This document shows positions 1 to 8,739 of a stretch of DNA of 64,000 bases, piece after piece. Within the stretch, counting starts at the first letter, position 1. The number at the start of each line of letters is the position of its first letter. The notes under the pieces are model-generated. The model was not told where the DNA came from. It did no database searches and saw only the letters and a list, made by a program, of their open reading frames with translations. The DNA is from Thermithiobacillus plumbiphilus (GTDB lineage: Bacteria; Pseudomonadota; Gammaproteobacteria; Acidithiobacillales; Thermithiobacillaceae). The position numbers and the translations under genes were made by a program. The DNA lies in assembly GCF_038070005.1 (NCBI RefSeq), contig NZ_JBBPCO010000001.1, positions 272,631 through 336,630 of the forward strand, given 5' to 3'.

Positions 1-2162
1 CGTACCCGGTCATCCTGCAGGAAGGCTTCCAGGGTCAGGGTCAGCTTGCGCTGCCAGTTCGGGTACTGATCCACGGTGCCCGGCAGGTTGACCTGCTGGC
101 GCTGGCCAAGCATGTCTTCCGGTTGAATCACCATCAGACTTGACGGAGAACGCGCCAGAAAGGCATGGATGGCCTGTACCAGCGCCGGTGTCAGCTCGGA
201 GATTTCAGCTGGATCGGTGGAATAGCCCTCTGGTAGCAATCCAGCCTCATCGAGGGCCTTGAGGAGCCCTGCCCTCTCCTTTTCCCGGCCCTCGGTCTGG
301 CTCTGGCGCAGTTCCTCGGTCGGGAACAATTTCAGTTTCTCACGCAAGGCCAGGTCGACACCTTCCCAGTAACCCGCCAGGGTGGGCAGGTCATGGGTGG
401 AAACCGCGATCAGGGCCTGACGTGGATAGCTGTCCGGTGGATTGAAATTGCCCTGTTCATCCTTTTCAAAGAGCAGCAAGCGATAGGACAGCACGCCCAG
501 CGGCCCGAGCGCCTCGCGGATCTCCTCGGGCACCGTGCCAAGGTCCTCGCCGATGACCATGCATTGATTGCGCTGGCTTTCGAGCGCCAGGATGCCCAAC
601 AGGTCCTGTAAAGGGTAATGGACATAGATGCCTTCGGCGGCACTGGCCTGCGGCGGGATCCAGTATAGCCGCAACAGCGCCATGACGTGATCGATGCGCA
701 AGGCACCGGCATGGCGCATGTTGGCGCGCAGGGTGGCAATGTAGGGCGTGTAGGCGGATTCGCGCAGACGATCGGGCACCAGTGGCGGCAGGCCCCAGTC
801 CTGGCCCTGCAGCGCAAGTTCATCAGGGGGCGCGCCGATGCTGGCAGTGAGTGCATACAGGTGCTGGTTGCCCCAGGCCTCCGCCCCGCCGCGGTCGACA
901 CTGACGGCCAGGTCCTGGTAGATGCCGACCTTGTAACCAAGGCGCAGGCACTCCATGGCGGCGGTACCCAACTGCTCCTGGGTCAACCAGTGCAGGTATT
1001 GGTAATACTCCACGCGATCGACATTGTCGGCGGCAAACTGCGCCACCTCCGGCGCATCGGGATGGCGGAAGGGCTCGGGCCAGACTGGCCAGCCCCAGAT
1101 ATTGCTGTCAGCCCGGTAAAATTCTTCCTGCAGGGCCTCGAACAGGGCCTGGCGGTGCAGCACTGGGCCGCCTTCGGTCTGAAAGGCACGAAAAGCCTGT
1201 CCGCGGGATGTTTCCTGCTGCAGGTGGCATTCCCGGAAGTGCCGGTAGAGAATTTCCAGCACCTGCAGCTTGAGTTCGGCAACCTGGCGGTAGTCGACCA
1301 GCTCGGTCTCGCGCAACTGCGCCAGACGCTCCTGGAAGCCCGGCATCTGCACCAGTTCGCGCGCCAGCGCGGATTCTTCAAAGTCGGGAATGGCCTCGAC
1401 ATCCAGATACAGCAGATTCAGAAACAACCGACTGGAGGGACTATAGGGGCTGATGTGACCCGGATTGTGCGGGTAGAGCGCGTGCAGCGGGTTCAGGCCG
1501 ATGACGTTTGCGCCCAGTTCATGGGCAATGCCGACGAGATTTTTCAGATCCGTGAAGTCACCCATGCCCCAGTTGCGCGCCGAACGCAGGGTATAGAGCT
1601 GCACGGCAAAGCCCCAGACGCGCTCGCCGCTGTGCAAGGCCGCGGGTTCATAACAGCGATCCGGCGTCACGATCAGGGACATGCTGTCGCCCGGCGGATA
1701 GTCGCGCGGACTGACCGCCAGCCGGTGATAGCCCCAGCCAGGATTGACCGGCAAACGAAGCAGATAGCGGTGATAGCGAACGCCATCGATGTCGCGCTCT
1801 GCCTCGTGCTCGAGATCAGCGAGCCGGATCTCCGCCCCCTCGCTTTCCCCGGATTCGCGCTGCAGCGTCCAGATCAGGCGGAACTCGGGATCATTCGAAG
1901 TTAGCGTGACAGGGATCACGAAGGGTGCCCCGCTCTCGCGAACCACCCGCGCGTTTGGCAGTATCCGTTGCCAGTTGCGGGATTCCAGTGTCTCCAGTGA
2001 CGCCTGCAATGCCTCTGGATCGTCTGCCGCTATCCCCATGGCCGCTAGCAGTGACCGGATATGTTCGGGCTTGGCTTCATGGATCTTGCCCCAGACGTCG
2101 GCATAGCTGGGGGAAATGCCGCTCATCCTGCAAAGCTGGTCGAGTGCAGCGCTATCGTTCAT
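1..2162 (-). CDS. malQ: 4-alpha-glucanotransferase (amylomaltase), 3' end cut by window edge
   Basis: GH77 enzyme that transfers alpha-1,4-glucan segments between maltodextrins, acting in the cytoplasm on the short chains released during glycogen breakdown. Translating the minus strand from the ATG at 2162 gives 720 codons without a stop before the window ends. GH77 landmarks appear in order: RIDHVM with the catalytic Asp (about residue 490), GEDLGTVP with the acid/base Glu (about 537) and STHDLPTL (about 588). The N-terminal 150 residues are the family's variable region. Family members are usually 690-740 aa, so only a few residues are probably missing. It starts 30 nt downstream of the glgX stop and is surely co-transcribed with it. 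Confidence 0.93.
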   Translation of the reverse strand, partial: MNDSAALDQLCRMSGISPSYADVWGKIHEAKPEHIRSLLAAMGIAADDPEALQASLETLESRNWQRILPNARVVRESGAPFVIPVTLTSNDPEFRLIWTLQRESGESEGAEIRLADLEHEAERDIDGVRYHRYLLRLPVNPGWGYHRLAVSPRDYPPGDSMSLIVTPDRCYEPAALHSGERVWGFAVQLYTLRSARNWGMGDFTDLKNLVGIAHELGANVIGLNPLHALYPHNPGHISPYSPSSRLFLNLLYLDVEAIPDFEESALARELVQMPGFQERLAQLRETELVDYRQVAELKLQVLEILYRHFRECHLQQETSRGQAFRAFQTEGGPVLHRQALFEALQEEFYRADSNIWGWPVWPEPFRHPDAPEVAQFAADNVDRVEYYQYLHWLTQEQLGTAAMECLRLGYKVGIYQDLAVSVDRGGAEAWGNQHLYALTASIGAPPDELALQGQDWGLPPLVPDRLRESAYTPYIATLRANMRHAGALRIDHVMALLRLYWIPPQASAAEGIYVHYPLQDLLGILALESQRNQCMVIGEDLGTVPEEIREALGPLGVLSYRLLLFEKDEQGNFNPPDSYPRQALIAVSTHDLPTLAGYWEGVDLALREKLKLFPTEELRQSQTEGREKERAGLLKALDEAGLLPEGYSTDPAEISELTPALVQAIHAFLARSPSSLMVIQPEDMLGQRQQVNLPGTVDQYPNWQRKLTLTLEAFLQDDRV

Positions 2163-2192
2163 TCCACCTCTCCCGGTTGTTCGTGGTTTTTA

Positions 2193-4421
2193 TCACTCAG
2201 GAATGCCGGCCAGTGGGCGCTCCTCGATCAGCGTGGGTGTTCCTGCTTCGGTGCCCGTGCCGGTGACTGTGATGCCGGTCGTCTGGGCGGCTTCGACCTG
2301 CATCAGCAGGGCCAGGGAGCGTGCCTGCAGGGGGTAATTGCTGCTGGCCTCGTAGACTCGGTTGTCCTGGGATTCTGCTTCCGACAGGCTGGTATCCAGG
2401 AGCAGGCTCCAGCGATCACCTGGCTGAGTCAGGGTCGGAATGCAGAAGGGGATCTCCTCGTGGTGCGCATTGAGCAGCAACAGGAAATTGCCCTTGCTCA
2501 CCTGCTGACCCCATCGGTCGCTTTCATGCATGTGCTTGCCTGCCAGAAAAACCCCGAGGCTGCGGGCGAAGGACAGGTTCCATTCCTCATCGCTCATCTC
2601 CTGGCCGGCGGGGTTGAGCCAGATGATGTCCTTGACCCCTGCCCCCTTGATCATGCGGCCCTGGAAGAAATTGCGCCGGTGAAATACCGGATGCGTCTTG
2701 CGCAACTGGATCAGCCGCTGCACGAAGTTCAGCAGGGATTCATCCTCGGCGCACAGGTCCCAGTTCACCCAGCTGATCTCGTTGTCCTGGCAGTAGGCAT
2801 TGTTGTTGCCCTGCTGGGTACGGCCGATCTCGTCTCCTGCCGTAATCATCGGTACGCCCTGGGACAGCAGCAAAGTCGCCAGGAAATTGCGTTTTTGCTG
2901 GGCACGCAGGCGATTGATGGCCGGATCGTCGGTCGGGCCTTCCACGCCACAGTTCCAGCTCTGGTTGTAATTGTCGCCGTCGCAGTTGCCTTCGTCGTTG
3001 GCCTCATTGTGCTTTTCGTTGTAACTGACCAGGTCCTGCAGGGTGAAGCCATCATGGGCGGTGATGAAGTTGATGCTGGCGTAAGGCCTGCGGCCACTGT
3101 GCTCATAAAGATCCGAGGAGCCGGTCAGGCGGTAGGCCAGCTCACCGATCAGGCCGCCCTCGCCCTTCCAGTAGGCACGCACGGCATCGCGATACTTGCC
3201 GTTCCATTCGCTCCAGCCTACCGGGAAGTTGCCGACCTGATAGCCCCCCTCGCCCACGTCCCAGGGTTCGGCGATCAGCTTGACCTGAGACAGCACCGGG
3301 TCCTGGTGAATCAGGGTAAAGAAGGCCGCCATCCTGTCAACGTTGTGATATTGCCGCGCCAGGGTCGAGGCCAGATCGAAGCGGAAGCCATCGACATGCA
3401 TTTCGAGCACCCAGTAACGCAGGCTGTCCATGATCAGCTGTAGCACACGCGGGTTGCCTATGTCCGGGGTGTTACCGGTGCCGGTGTAATCCATGTTGTA
3501 GCGCGGATTGTCCGGCACCAGCCGGTAATAGCTGGCATTGTCGATGCCGCGGAAGGACAGGGTCGGGCCCATGTGATTGCCTTCCGCCGTGTGGTTGTAG
3601 ACCACGTCCAGGATCACCTCGATGCCATTGGCATGCATGGTGCGCACCATGGTCTTGAACTCGCTGATGTCCTTGGAATAGGAATAGCGATTTTCCGGCG
3701 CGAAGAAATTCAGGGAGTTGTAACCCCAGTAATTGTGCAGGCCCTTTTCCACCAGCCAGCGGTCATCCACAAAGCTGTGGATGGGCAGCAATTCGATGGC
3801 GGTCACGCCGAGGCGCTTGAGATAGTTCACCACCGGCGCCGAGGTCAGCCCGGCATAGGTACCTCGCAACTGGGGTGGCACCTCGGGGTGCAGCCAGGTG
3901 AATCCCTTGGCGTGCAGCTCGTAGATGATGGTGTCGTGCCAAGGGGTATTCGGTGGGCGGTCATCGCCCCAGCTGAAGGCGGTCTCCACTACCCGACATT
4001 TTGGCATGCCCGGGCCGCTGTCGCGCCTGTCAAAGGACAGGTCCTCGCGCCGGCTGCCGATCCGGTAACCGAACATGGCGTCGCTCCAGCGGATGCTGCC
4101 CTGGATGTCCTTGGCATAGGGGTCGATCAGGAGCTTGTTGGGATTGAAGCGATGCCCCTGTTCGGGGGCATAGGGACCATGGACGCGATAGCCATAAAGA
4201 AAGCCAGGGCGTGCCTCAGGTAGGTAACAGTGCCAGACCATGTCGGTCTGTTCGGGCATTTCGATGCGCTGGATCTCGCGCCGGCCGGTGGGATCGAAGA
4301 TACAGAGTTCCACCTTTTCGGCATGTTCCGAGAACAGGGCGAAATTCACGCCCTGGCCGTCCCAGGTGGCCCCGAGAGGATAGGGTTTTCCCGGCCAGAC
4401 AGCGCTGATCATCTTGGTCAT
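2193..4421 (-). CDS. glgX: Glycogen debranching enzyme GlgX (GH13, isoamylase type)
   Basis: Hydrolyses alpha-1,6 branches of phosphorylase-limit glycogen, yielding maltodextrins for MalQ. The 742-aa product has an N-terminal CBM48-like domain (about residues 10-110), then the GH13 barrel. DGFRFDLAS carries the nucleophile Asp (about 347), IAEPWD the acid/base Glu (about 380), and [10 protein letters not shown] the transition-state His-Asp (about 455). An in-frame ATG 21 codons upstream exists, but I chose 4421 because an AGGGAAGGAA Shine-Dalgarno lies just before it and the protein then starts as family members do. malQ follows after 30 nt and the phosphoesterase gene precedes it after 122 nt. 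Confidence 0.95.
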   Translation of the reverse strand: MTKMISAVWPGKPYPLGATWDGQGVNFALFSEHAEKVELCIFDPTGRREIQRIEMPEQTDMVWHCYLPEARPGFLYGYRVHGPYAPEQGHRFNPNKLLIDPYAKDIQGSIRWSDAMFGYRIGSRREDLSFDRRDSGPGMPKCRVVETAFSWGDDRPPNTPWHDTIIYELHAKGFTWLHPEVPPQLRGTYAGLTSAPVVNYLKRLGVTAIELLPIHSFVDDRWLVEKGLHNYWGYNSLNFFAPENRYSYSKDISEFKTMVRTMHANGIEVILDVVYNHTAEGNHMGPTLSFRGIDNASYYRLVPDNPRYNMDYTGTGNTPDIGNPRVLQLIMDSLRYWVLEMHVDGFRFDLASTLARQYHNVDRMAAFFTLIHQDPVLSQVKLIAEPWDVGEGGYQVGNFPVGWSEWNGKYRDAVRAYWKGEGGLIGELAYRLTGSSDLYEHSGRRPYASINFITAHDGFTLQDLVSYNEKHNEANDEGNCDGDNYNQSWNCGVEGPTDDPAINRLRAQQKRNFLATLLLSQGVPMITAGDEIGRTQQGNNNAYCQDNEISWVNWDLCAEDESLLNFVQRLIQLRKTHPVFHRRNFFQGRMIKGAGVKDIIWLNPAGQEMSDEEWNLSFARSLGVFLAGKHMHESDRWGQQVSKGNFLLLLNAHHEEIPFCIPTLTQPGDRWSLLLDTSLSEAESQDNRVYEASSNYPLQARSLALLMQVEAAQTTGITVTGTGTEAGTPTLIEERPLAGIPE

Positions 4422-4543
4422 GCAGTTTCCTTCCCTGAATATCCGTGTTTGAGCCACCCCTGATGGCAGCTTTCCTGATTTCATCCGGGTTGAACATTGT
4501 GAGTTGCTCAGGAATCAGGCGCAATCCCCCGGATTCCGATGTC

Positions 4544-5347
4544 TCAGGCGGGGGGCTTTTCGGGTTGCTGGCGGCGTTCCGGCGTGCCCTGCTGACGGCG
4601 CTCCTCCTCAGGCTTGCAGAGTGTATGGACGTAGTAGGGCCTGGGAAGCTCCAGGGCCTTCAAAACCGGCAGCGCCACATTGAACACCGGAATGCCGCTC
4701 AGGGTTTTGCCCCTCAGGCTGCCCCGGTGGGCATGCCCATGAAAACAGGCGCTGACGTCATAGTTGTCCAGGGGCTCCGCCAAGCGCGAGGTTCCCAGGA
4801 AGGGGTAGATTTCCAGGGGTTCGCCCCGGACGGTATCGATCACCGGGCCATAGTGATAAAGCACCACGCGCACTGGGGTGGGCAGCTTGCGCAAGGCCAG
4901 TTCCAGCCGAAAGATCTCATCGAGGCTTTCCTGCACGAAGCGCTTGATCGCAGCCTCGCCAAAGGGCGACAGGGACCCACGCGCGTAGCCGCCGCAAAAA
5001 CCCTTGACGCCAGCGAAGCCTAACCAATCGTTGTACTGGTAGGGCTCGCCCTCGTCCAGTACATGGATACCGCGTCGGCGCATCATGGCCAGTAATTCCT
5101 TTTCCTGACCAGATTCATAGTCATGGTTGCCAAGCACCGACAGGATGGGAATGGTCACGCCGGACAGTTCTTCCAGCATCATGGCCATTTCCTCGACCGT
5201 GCCGAAATTGGTGAGATCGCCACAGAGCAGCAGCAGGTCTGCATCCTGGTTGACATGTGCCATCGCGTCCCGGTGGGCGCCTGCCGAGGATGGGCCGACG
5301 TGCAGATCTCCCACGGCAGCGACCCGTACCTGTTCCTGCTGTGCCAT
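4544..5347 (-). CDS. Calcineurin-like metallophosphoesterase
   Basis: All five metallophosphoesterase blocks are present in 267 aa: GDLHVG (residues 13-18), GDLTN, GNHDYES, a lone His in LYHYGP, and GHAHRG near the C-terminus. This predicts a cytoplasmic two-metal phosphohydrolase; the substrate cannot be read from the sequence. The C-terminal 20 residues are Gln/Glu/Arg/Pro-rich. The start at 5347 has an AGGAGGG Shine-Dalgarno six bases upstream; an earlier in-frame codon would overlap the preceding gene. It begins 10 nt after the nucleotidyltransferase-fold gene stops, so the two are probably translated from one mRNA, perhaps continuing into glgX-malQ. Confidence 0.85.
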   Translation of the reverse strand: MAQQEQVRVAAVGDLHVGPSSAGAHRDAMAHVNQDADLLLLCGDLTNFGTVEEMAMMLEELSGVTIPILSVLGNHDYESGQEKELLAMMRRRGIHVLDEGEPYQYNDWLGFAGVKGFCGGYARGSLSPFGEAAIKRFVQESLDEIFRLELALRKLPTPVRVVLYHYGPVIDTVRGEPLEIYPFLGTSRLAEPLDNYDVSACFHGHAHRGSLRGKTLSGIPVFNVALPVLKALELPRPYYVHTLCKPEEERRQQGTPERRQQPEKPPA

Positions 5348-5357
5348 TGAAGCCCTC

Positions 5358-6251
5358 CTATTTTTCCCAGACAGGATCCTGAATGAGGCGGCCAATGCGC
5401 GGGTCCTGCATGGTACGCGTGATTGCTTCCATGCGCAGGTCCTGAAAACCCCAGTCCTTGACGTCCACCTGGAAGGAAAAGAGCGACATCAGCGTGCCGC
5501 GCGTGACCTTGTCGCGATTGCCCTTGAGTCCTACCCGCTGTTCGGCGCGATCCAGCAGGGATTTGAGCACGTCATCGGGCACATAGTCGGCAAAACCCGG
5601 GTAGATGTAGCGAAACTGCAGCAGATTGCAAAGCAGCAGCGGCCAGTGATCGCCGGTGCGCGCCACCAGACGCTCCCAATCGAGCTTGCCGCCCAGCCGG
5701 TAGATCAGGTGAATGGTATCGGCCATGTCGTTGCGATGGCGCTCGGAAATGAAGAGCCGGTGCCAGATCATTTCCTCGGGTGGCGCGACCTTCACGGCCT
5801 GGTCAGCAAGGATGGCCGGGTGGCTGTTGCGAAACCAGTCGGCATCGATCAGCCCCAGCCCATTGCCGATGCCATAGATCATATCGACGAAGTATTCCCC
5901 CATCGTTGCCTTGGCCACCCAGTGCGGCTGTTCCACGTGCACCCGGAAGCCAGCTTCCTTGAGCACCCTGGCTGCTGCCACCACATTTTCCGGCTCGAAA
6001 AAGAGATCGAGATCCTTGGTTTCCCGATAGATGCCCGTGTAGTGATGGATGGCAAAGGCCCCGGACAGGATATAGGGCACCTGCCCGTCATTCAGCGCCT
6101 GCAGGGCTCGCTGATAGACCGCGCGCGGCTCGTCCTCGATCCAGAACTCAGTCTTGGTAAAGGAGTGCCGCTCCTGTTCGGAAAGCGCCATTTCTTCGAT
6201 AAGCTGCGCCTTGCATTGCTCCGTGCCATTTTCCGAAGGTTTGGCATTCAT
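5358..6251 (-). CDS. Nucleotidyltransferase-fold protein (AbiEii/minimal NTase type)
   Basis: The 297-aa product carries the minimal nucleotidyltransferase signature: SGAFAIHHYTG followed by RETKDLDLFF, where the DxD-type acidic pair would bind metal. The rest is helical with no recognised domain. Similar folds occur in AbiEii-type toxins, in tRNA- or antibiotic-modifying NTases and in many uncharacterised bacterial proteins. The substrate is unknown. Four in-frame ATGs lie within 24 codons. I prefer 6251, preceded by GGAAAAAG, but the start is uncertain and 6320 is possible. It is first in a run with the phosphoesterase, glgX and malQ. Confidence 0.7.
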   Translation of the reverse strand: MNAKPSENGTEQCKAQLIEEMALSEQERHSFTKTEFWIEDEPRAVYQRALQALNDGQVPYILSGAFAIHHYTGIYRETKDLDLFFEPENVVAAARVLKEAGFRVHVEQPHWVAKATMGEYFVDMIYGIGNGLGLIDADWFRNSHPAILADQAVKVAPPEEMIWHRLFISERHRNDMADTIHLIYRLGGKLDWERLVARTGDHWPLLLCNLLQFRYIYPGFADYVPDDVLKSLLDRAEQRVGLKGNRDKVTRGTLMSLFSFQVDVKDWGFQDLRMEAITRTMQDPRIGRLIQDPVWEK

Positions 6252-6335
6252 GTCTTTTTCCATTCTGGGATCATGTCCAGTTAGGATGTGATCTGGCATC
6301 TGGAAGTTCAGACGCCTCATCGGGCTTATGGCCTC

Positions 6336-6341
6336 ATTATA
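6336..6341 (-). promoter_or_regulatory. Candidate -10 element for the NTase-phosphoesterase-glgX-malQ run
   Basis: The minus strand reads TATAAT here, a perfect -10 hexamer, in the 152-nt gap upstream of the first gene of the run. No good -35 hexamer stands 16-18 bp upstream, so this rests on one element only. Confidence 0.3.
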
Positions 6342-6403
6342 TGGTGGGTATTGATGCGGAAATGAAGCGAAAGTACTAACAGGGGGCGAAAGAAGGGGCT
6401 GGC

Positions 6404-7150
6404 TCAGACCGGGTTGGAAATGTCGATGAACCGATGCTCAAGCCCAAAATGCCCGGCCAGGTGCTCGCCCAGGGCCTGGATGCCATACTTTTCCGTGGCA
6501 TGGTGGCCCGCCGCGAAAAAGGCGCAGCCGGACTCGCGCGCAATGTGAAAGGCCGGTTCCGAGACCTCACCGGTCAGATAGGCATCCGCACCAAGCATGA
6601 TGGCCTCCTCGAAGTAGCCCTGCGCGCCGCCGCTGCACCAGGCCAGCATTTGTATCTCGCGACCATCGCCGGGCAGCAGCAGGGGTTCGCGCCCGAGCCT
6701 CTCTTGGATCCTCGCGCCCAGTGCCTCGACGCGCATGGGGCTTGGCAGAGTGCCAAGCGCGATGATGCCCTGCTCGCCGTGCCAGGTTTGCACCGGCACC
6801 CCCAGCAGGGCGCCAAGCCGGGCATTGTTGCCGAGGGTCGGGTGGGCATCGAGAGGCAGATGATAGGCCAGCAGATTGATGTCATGACTCAGGAGTTGCG
6901 CGATGCGGCGCTTTTTCATGCCAGTGATCCGGCTGTCCTCATTGCGCCAGAAATAACCGTGATGCACCAGGATAGCGTCGGCCTGAAGCGCGATGGCGGC
7001 CTCGATCATGGCCAGTGAGGCAGTCACGCCGGTCACGATGCGCTGCACCGACTCCCGCCCCTCCACCTGCAGACCATTGGGGGCATAGTCGCGAAAGCGG
7101 CTTATGTCGAGCATCTCGTTGACATGGCTGACCAGGGTGTCGCGCTGCAT
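6404..7150 (-). CDS. Nif3-like dinuclear metal centre protein (YbgI family)
   Basis: The 248-aa product matches the Nif3/YbgI family, annotated as GTP cyclohydrolase 1 type 2 or as a toroidal hexamer with a two-metal site; the true substrate is unsettled. Metal ligands appear in ILVHHGYFW (about residues 60-68), AYHLPLDAH (about 95-103), and the C-terminal GHHATEKYG. The length is that of the short bacterial form, without the central PII-like insert. GGAGGAGAGC precedes the ATG. It lies 3 nt downstream of the LOG-family gene and is certainly co-transcribed with it. Confidence 0.9.
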   Translation of the reverse strand: MQRDTLVSHVNEMLDISRFRDYAPNGLQVEGRESVQRIVTGVTASLAMIEAAIALQADAILVHHGYFWRNEDSRITGMKKRRIAQLLSHDINLLAYHLPLDAHPTLGNNARLGALLGVPVQTWHGEQGIIALGTLPSPMRVEALGARIQERLGREPLLLPGDGREIQMLAWCSGGAQGYFEEAIMLGADAYLTGEVSEPAFHIARESGCAFFAAGHHATEKYGIQALGEHLAGHFGLEHRFIDISNPV

Positions 7151-7153
7151 GGC

Positions 7154-7735
7154 TCAGCTCTCCTCCAGGGAAATGACAGGCGTTTCAGGCGGGATGACGG
7201 CATCCCGCATGCTTTGCAGTAGCCTTTCCGGATGCTCGTCTGTCATCAGGATCTGCCGGTGTCGTTCGCCTAAGAAACCTTCACCCTCGGCGTGATCGAG
7301 AAAGCGCAAGAGATCATCATAGTAATTGCCGGCATTCAAAAGCCCGATGGGCTTGCGGTGCAGGCCCAGTTGCGCCCAGGTCCAGATCTCGAACAGCTCC
7401 TCGAAGGTGCCAATACCGCCAGGCATGGCGATGAAACCCTCCGCCAGTTCCGCCATCATCGCCTTTCGCTCGTGCATGGAGCCGACCACATGCAGCCTGG
7501 TGAGGTTTCGGTGCCCCACCTCGCGGTCCATGAGCATCTGCGGGATGACACCGGTGACTTTCCCGCCAGCAGCCAGCACACTGTCGGCAATCACACCCAT
7601 CAGGCCGACATGGCCGCCACCATAGATCAAGCGGATGCCCTGCCGGGCCATGTGCCGGCCAAGCTGTTCGGCCAGGGTCTGGTACACCGGTTGGGCCCCG
7701 GCACGGGAACCGCAGAAAACACAGATGCTGCGCAT
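7154..7735 (-). CDS. LOG-family nucleoside 5'-monophosphate phosphoribohydrolase (TIGR00730)
   Basis: Rossmann-fold protein of 193 aa with the family hallmark PGGIGTFEE (about residues 105-113) and an N-terminal CVFCGSRAG nucleotide loop. LOG proteins cleave AMP or cytokinin riboside monophosphate to base and ribose 5-phosphate; in bacteria without plant hosts the role is probably purine nucleotide salvage. GGGAGGTGG lies just upstream of the ATG. It forms a two-gene operon with the Nif3-like gene and is divergent from the SpeE-like gene, with 119 nt between the starts. Confidence 0.9.
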   Translation of the reverse strand: MRSICVFCGSRAGAQPVYQTLAEQLGRHMARQGIRLIYGGGHVGLMGVIADSVLAAGGKVTGVIPQMLMDREVGHRNLTRLHVVGSMHERKAMMAELAEGFIAMPGGIGTFEELFEIWTWAQLGLHRKPIGLLNAGNYYDDLLRFLDHAEGEGFLGERHRQILMTDEHPERLLQSMRDAVIPPETPVISLEES

Positions 7736-7854
7736 GCCACCTCCCAGTCAGACTTGTTTTTCATGTATAACAAGGCCGGCAAGGCAACTCAAGCCGCTGT
7801 CCCATCCGGCCCAGGTCCGGGCAGCTTTCAATGCCCTTGCGCTAGAATCAGATT

Positions 7855-8622
7855 ATGAAAAGACATGGATCGATGCTGCATCACGCACGCGACGAGTTCG
7901 GCCCGATCGAGATCGTGCGGGAGCAGACACTGCTTTCACTCTATTTCGGCACTTCATCGCGCCAGAGCTGCATGGACCCCGAGGACCCGGCCAGGCTGGT
8001 CCTGAGCTATACCCGCGCCATGCTGGCCAGCCTGCTGTTTGACCCGAGCCCGCGCTCGGTGCTGCTGATCGGTCTTGGCGGTGGCTCCCTGCTGCGTTTT
8101 CTCGCGCATCACTTTCCCGAGTGCCGGCTGACGGCCATCGAGAAGCGGCCGCTGGTGGCGAGTCTGGCCCAGGAACATTTCGGCCTGCCGCAGGGGCCCG
8201 CCCTCATCCTTGCCGATGGTGCGCAGTATGTACGAGAGACGCCGGAGCGCTTTGATCTCGTGCTGGTGGATGCCTATGATGGCCAGGGTCTGGCCCCTGC
8301 CCTGTTCAAGCCGCAGTTCTTTGCTGACTGCCGGCGCATTCTGAATGAAGCTGGCTGGTTTTCCATCAATCTCTGGGGCGGTGTTGCCCAGCCGCTTGGC
8401 TATATCGAGGAATATTTTTCCCAGGTGTGGCGCCTGCCGGTGCGAGACCGTGGCAATCTGATCGTGCTGGCCAGCCCGAAGGATGCTCCGGATAGCGTGC
8501 AATCAGCCGCTCTCCGGACCAGGGCCGATCAACTGCAAGGCGGACTGGATCTGGAGTTTCCGCTGTTCTTGAGAGATCTGCAGCGATACCGGCGCGATTC
8601 GCATGCGCTGGATGCTTGGTGA
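7855..8622 (+). CDS. Spermidine synthase-like class I methyltransferase-fold protein
   Basis: The 255-aa product has the SpeE-type Rossmann core: VLLIGLGGGSLLRFL (about residues 68-82) for the glycine loop, TAIEKRP for the ribose-binding acidic residue, and VLVDAYDGQGLAP at the active site. True spermidine synthases have GGGDG in the first loop and an Asp-rich active site; here the loop is GGGSL and the second motif differs. It is therefore better called SpeE-like than a polyamine synthase. No strong Shine-Dalgarno is visible. A second ATG six codons on (7873) is an alternative start. Confidence 0.82.
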   Translation: MKRHGSMLHHARDEFGPIEIVREQTLLSLYFGTSSRQSCMDPEDPARLVLSYTRAMLASLLFDPSPRSVLLIGLGGGSLLRFLAHHFPECRLTAIEKRPLVASLAQEHFGLPQGPALILADGAQYVRETPERFDLVLVDAYDGQGLAPALFKPQFFADCRRILNEAGWFSINLWGGVAQPLGYIEEYFSQVWRLPVRDRGNLIVLASPKDAPDSVQSAALRTRADQLQGGLDLEFPLFLRDLQRYRRDSHALDAW

Positions 8623-8739
8623 TGACCAGGTTTCCTGGAAAAAGCAGTCCGGGTTGCCGCCTGCCCTGTGAGGGCTGGGACAAACCAGCGGGATTGGGCA
8701 CAATAGGACTAACCATTTCAGAGCGCCTCAGGGGGCGGC

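Noticed and set aside
687-1904. Long open frame on the plus strand opposite malQ (405 codons)
   Set aside because: It lies antisense to a clear GH77 gene, has no recognisable domain and an amino-acid make-up typical of GC-rich shadow frames.
2061-3443. 460-codon plus-strand frame opposite glgX
   Set aside because: Antisense shadow of GlgX; no motif, no ribosome site and implausible composition.
4533-4560. CCCCCG...CGGGGG hairpin near the phosphoesterase stop
   Set aside because: The loop is long, the stem overlaps the coding end, and the T run is on the wrong strand for the upstream gene.
8626-8645. CCAGG/CCTGG mini-hairpin after the SpeE-like gene
   Set aside because: Five base pairs with a 3-base loop and followed by A rather than T; too weak for a terminator call.
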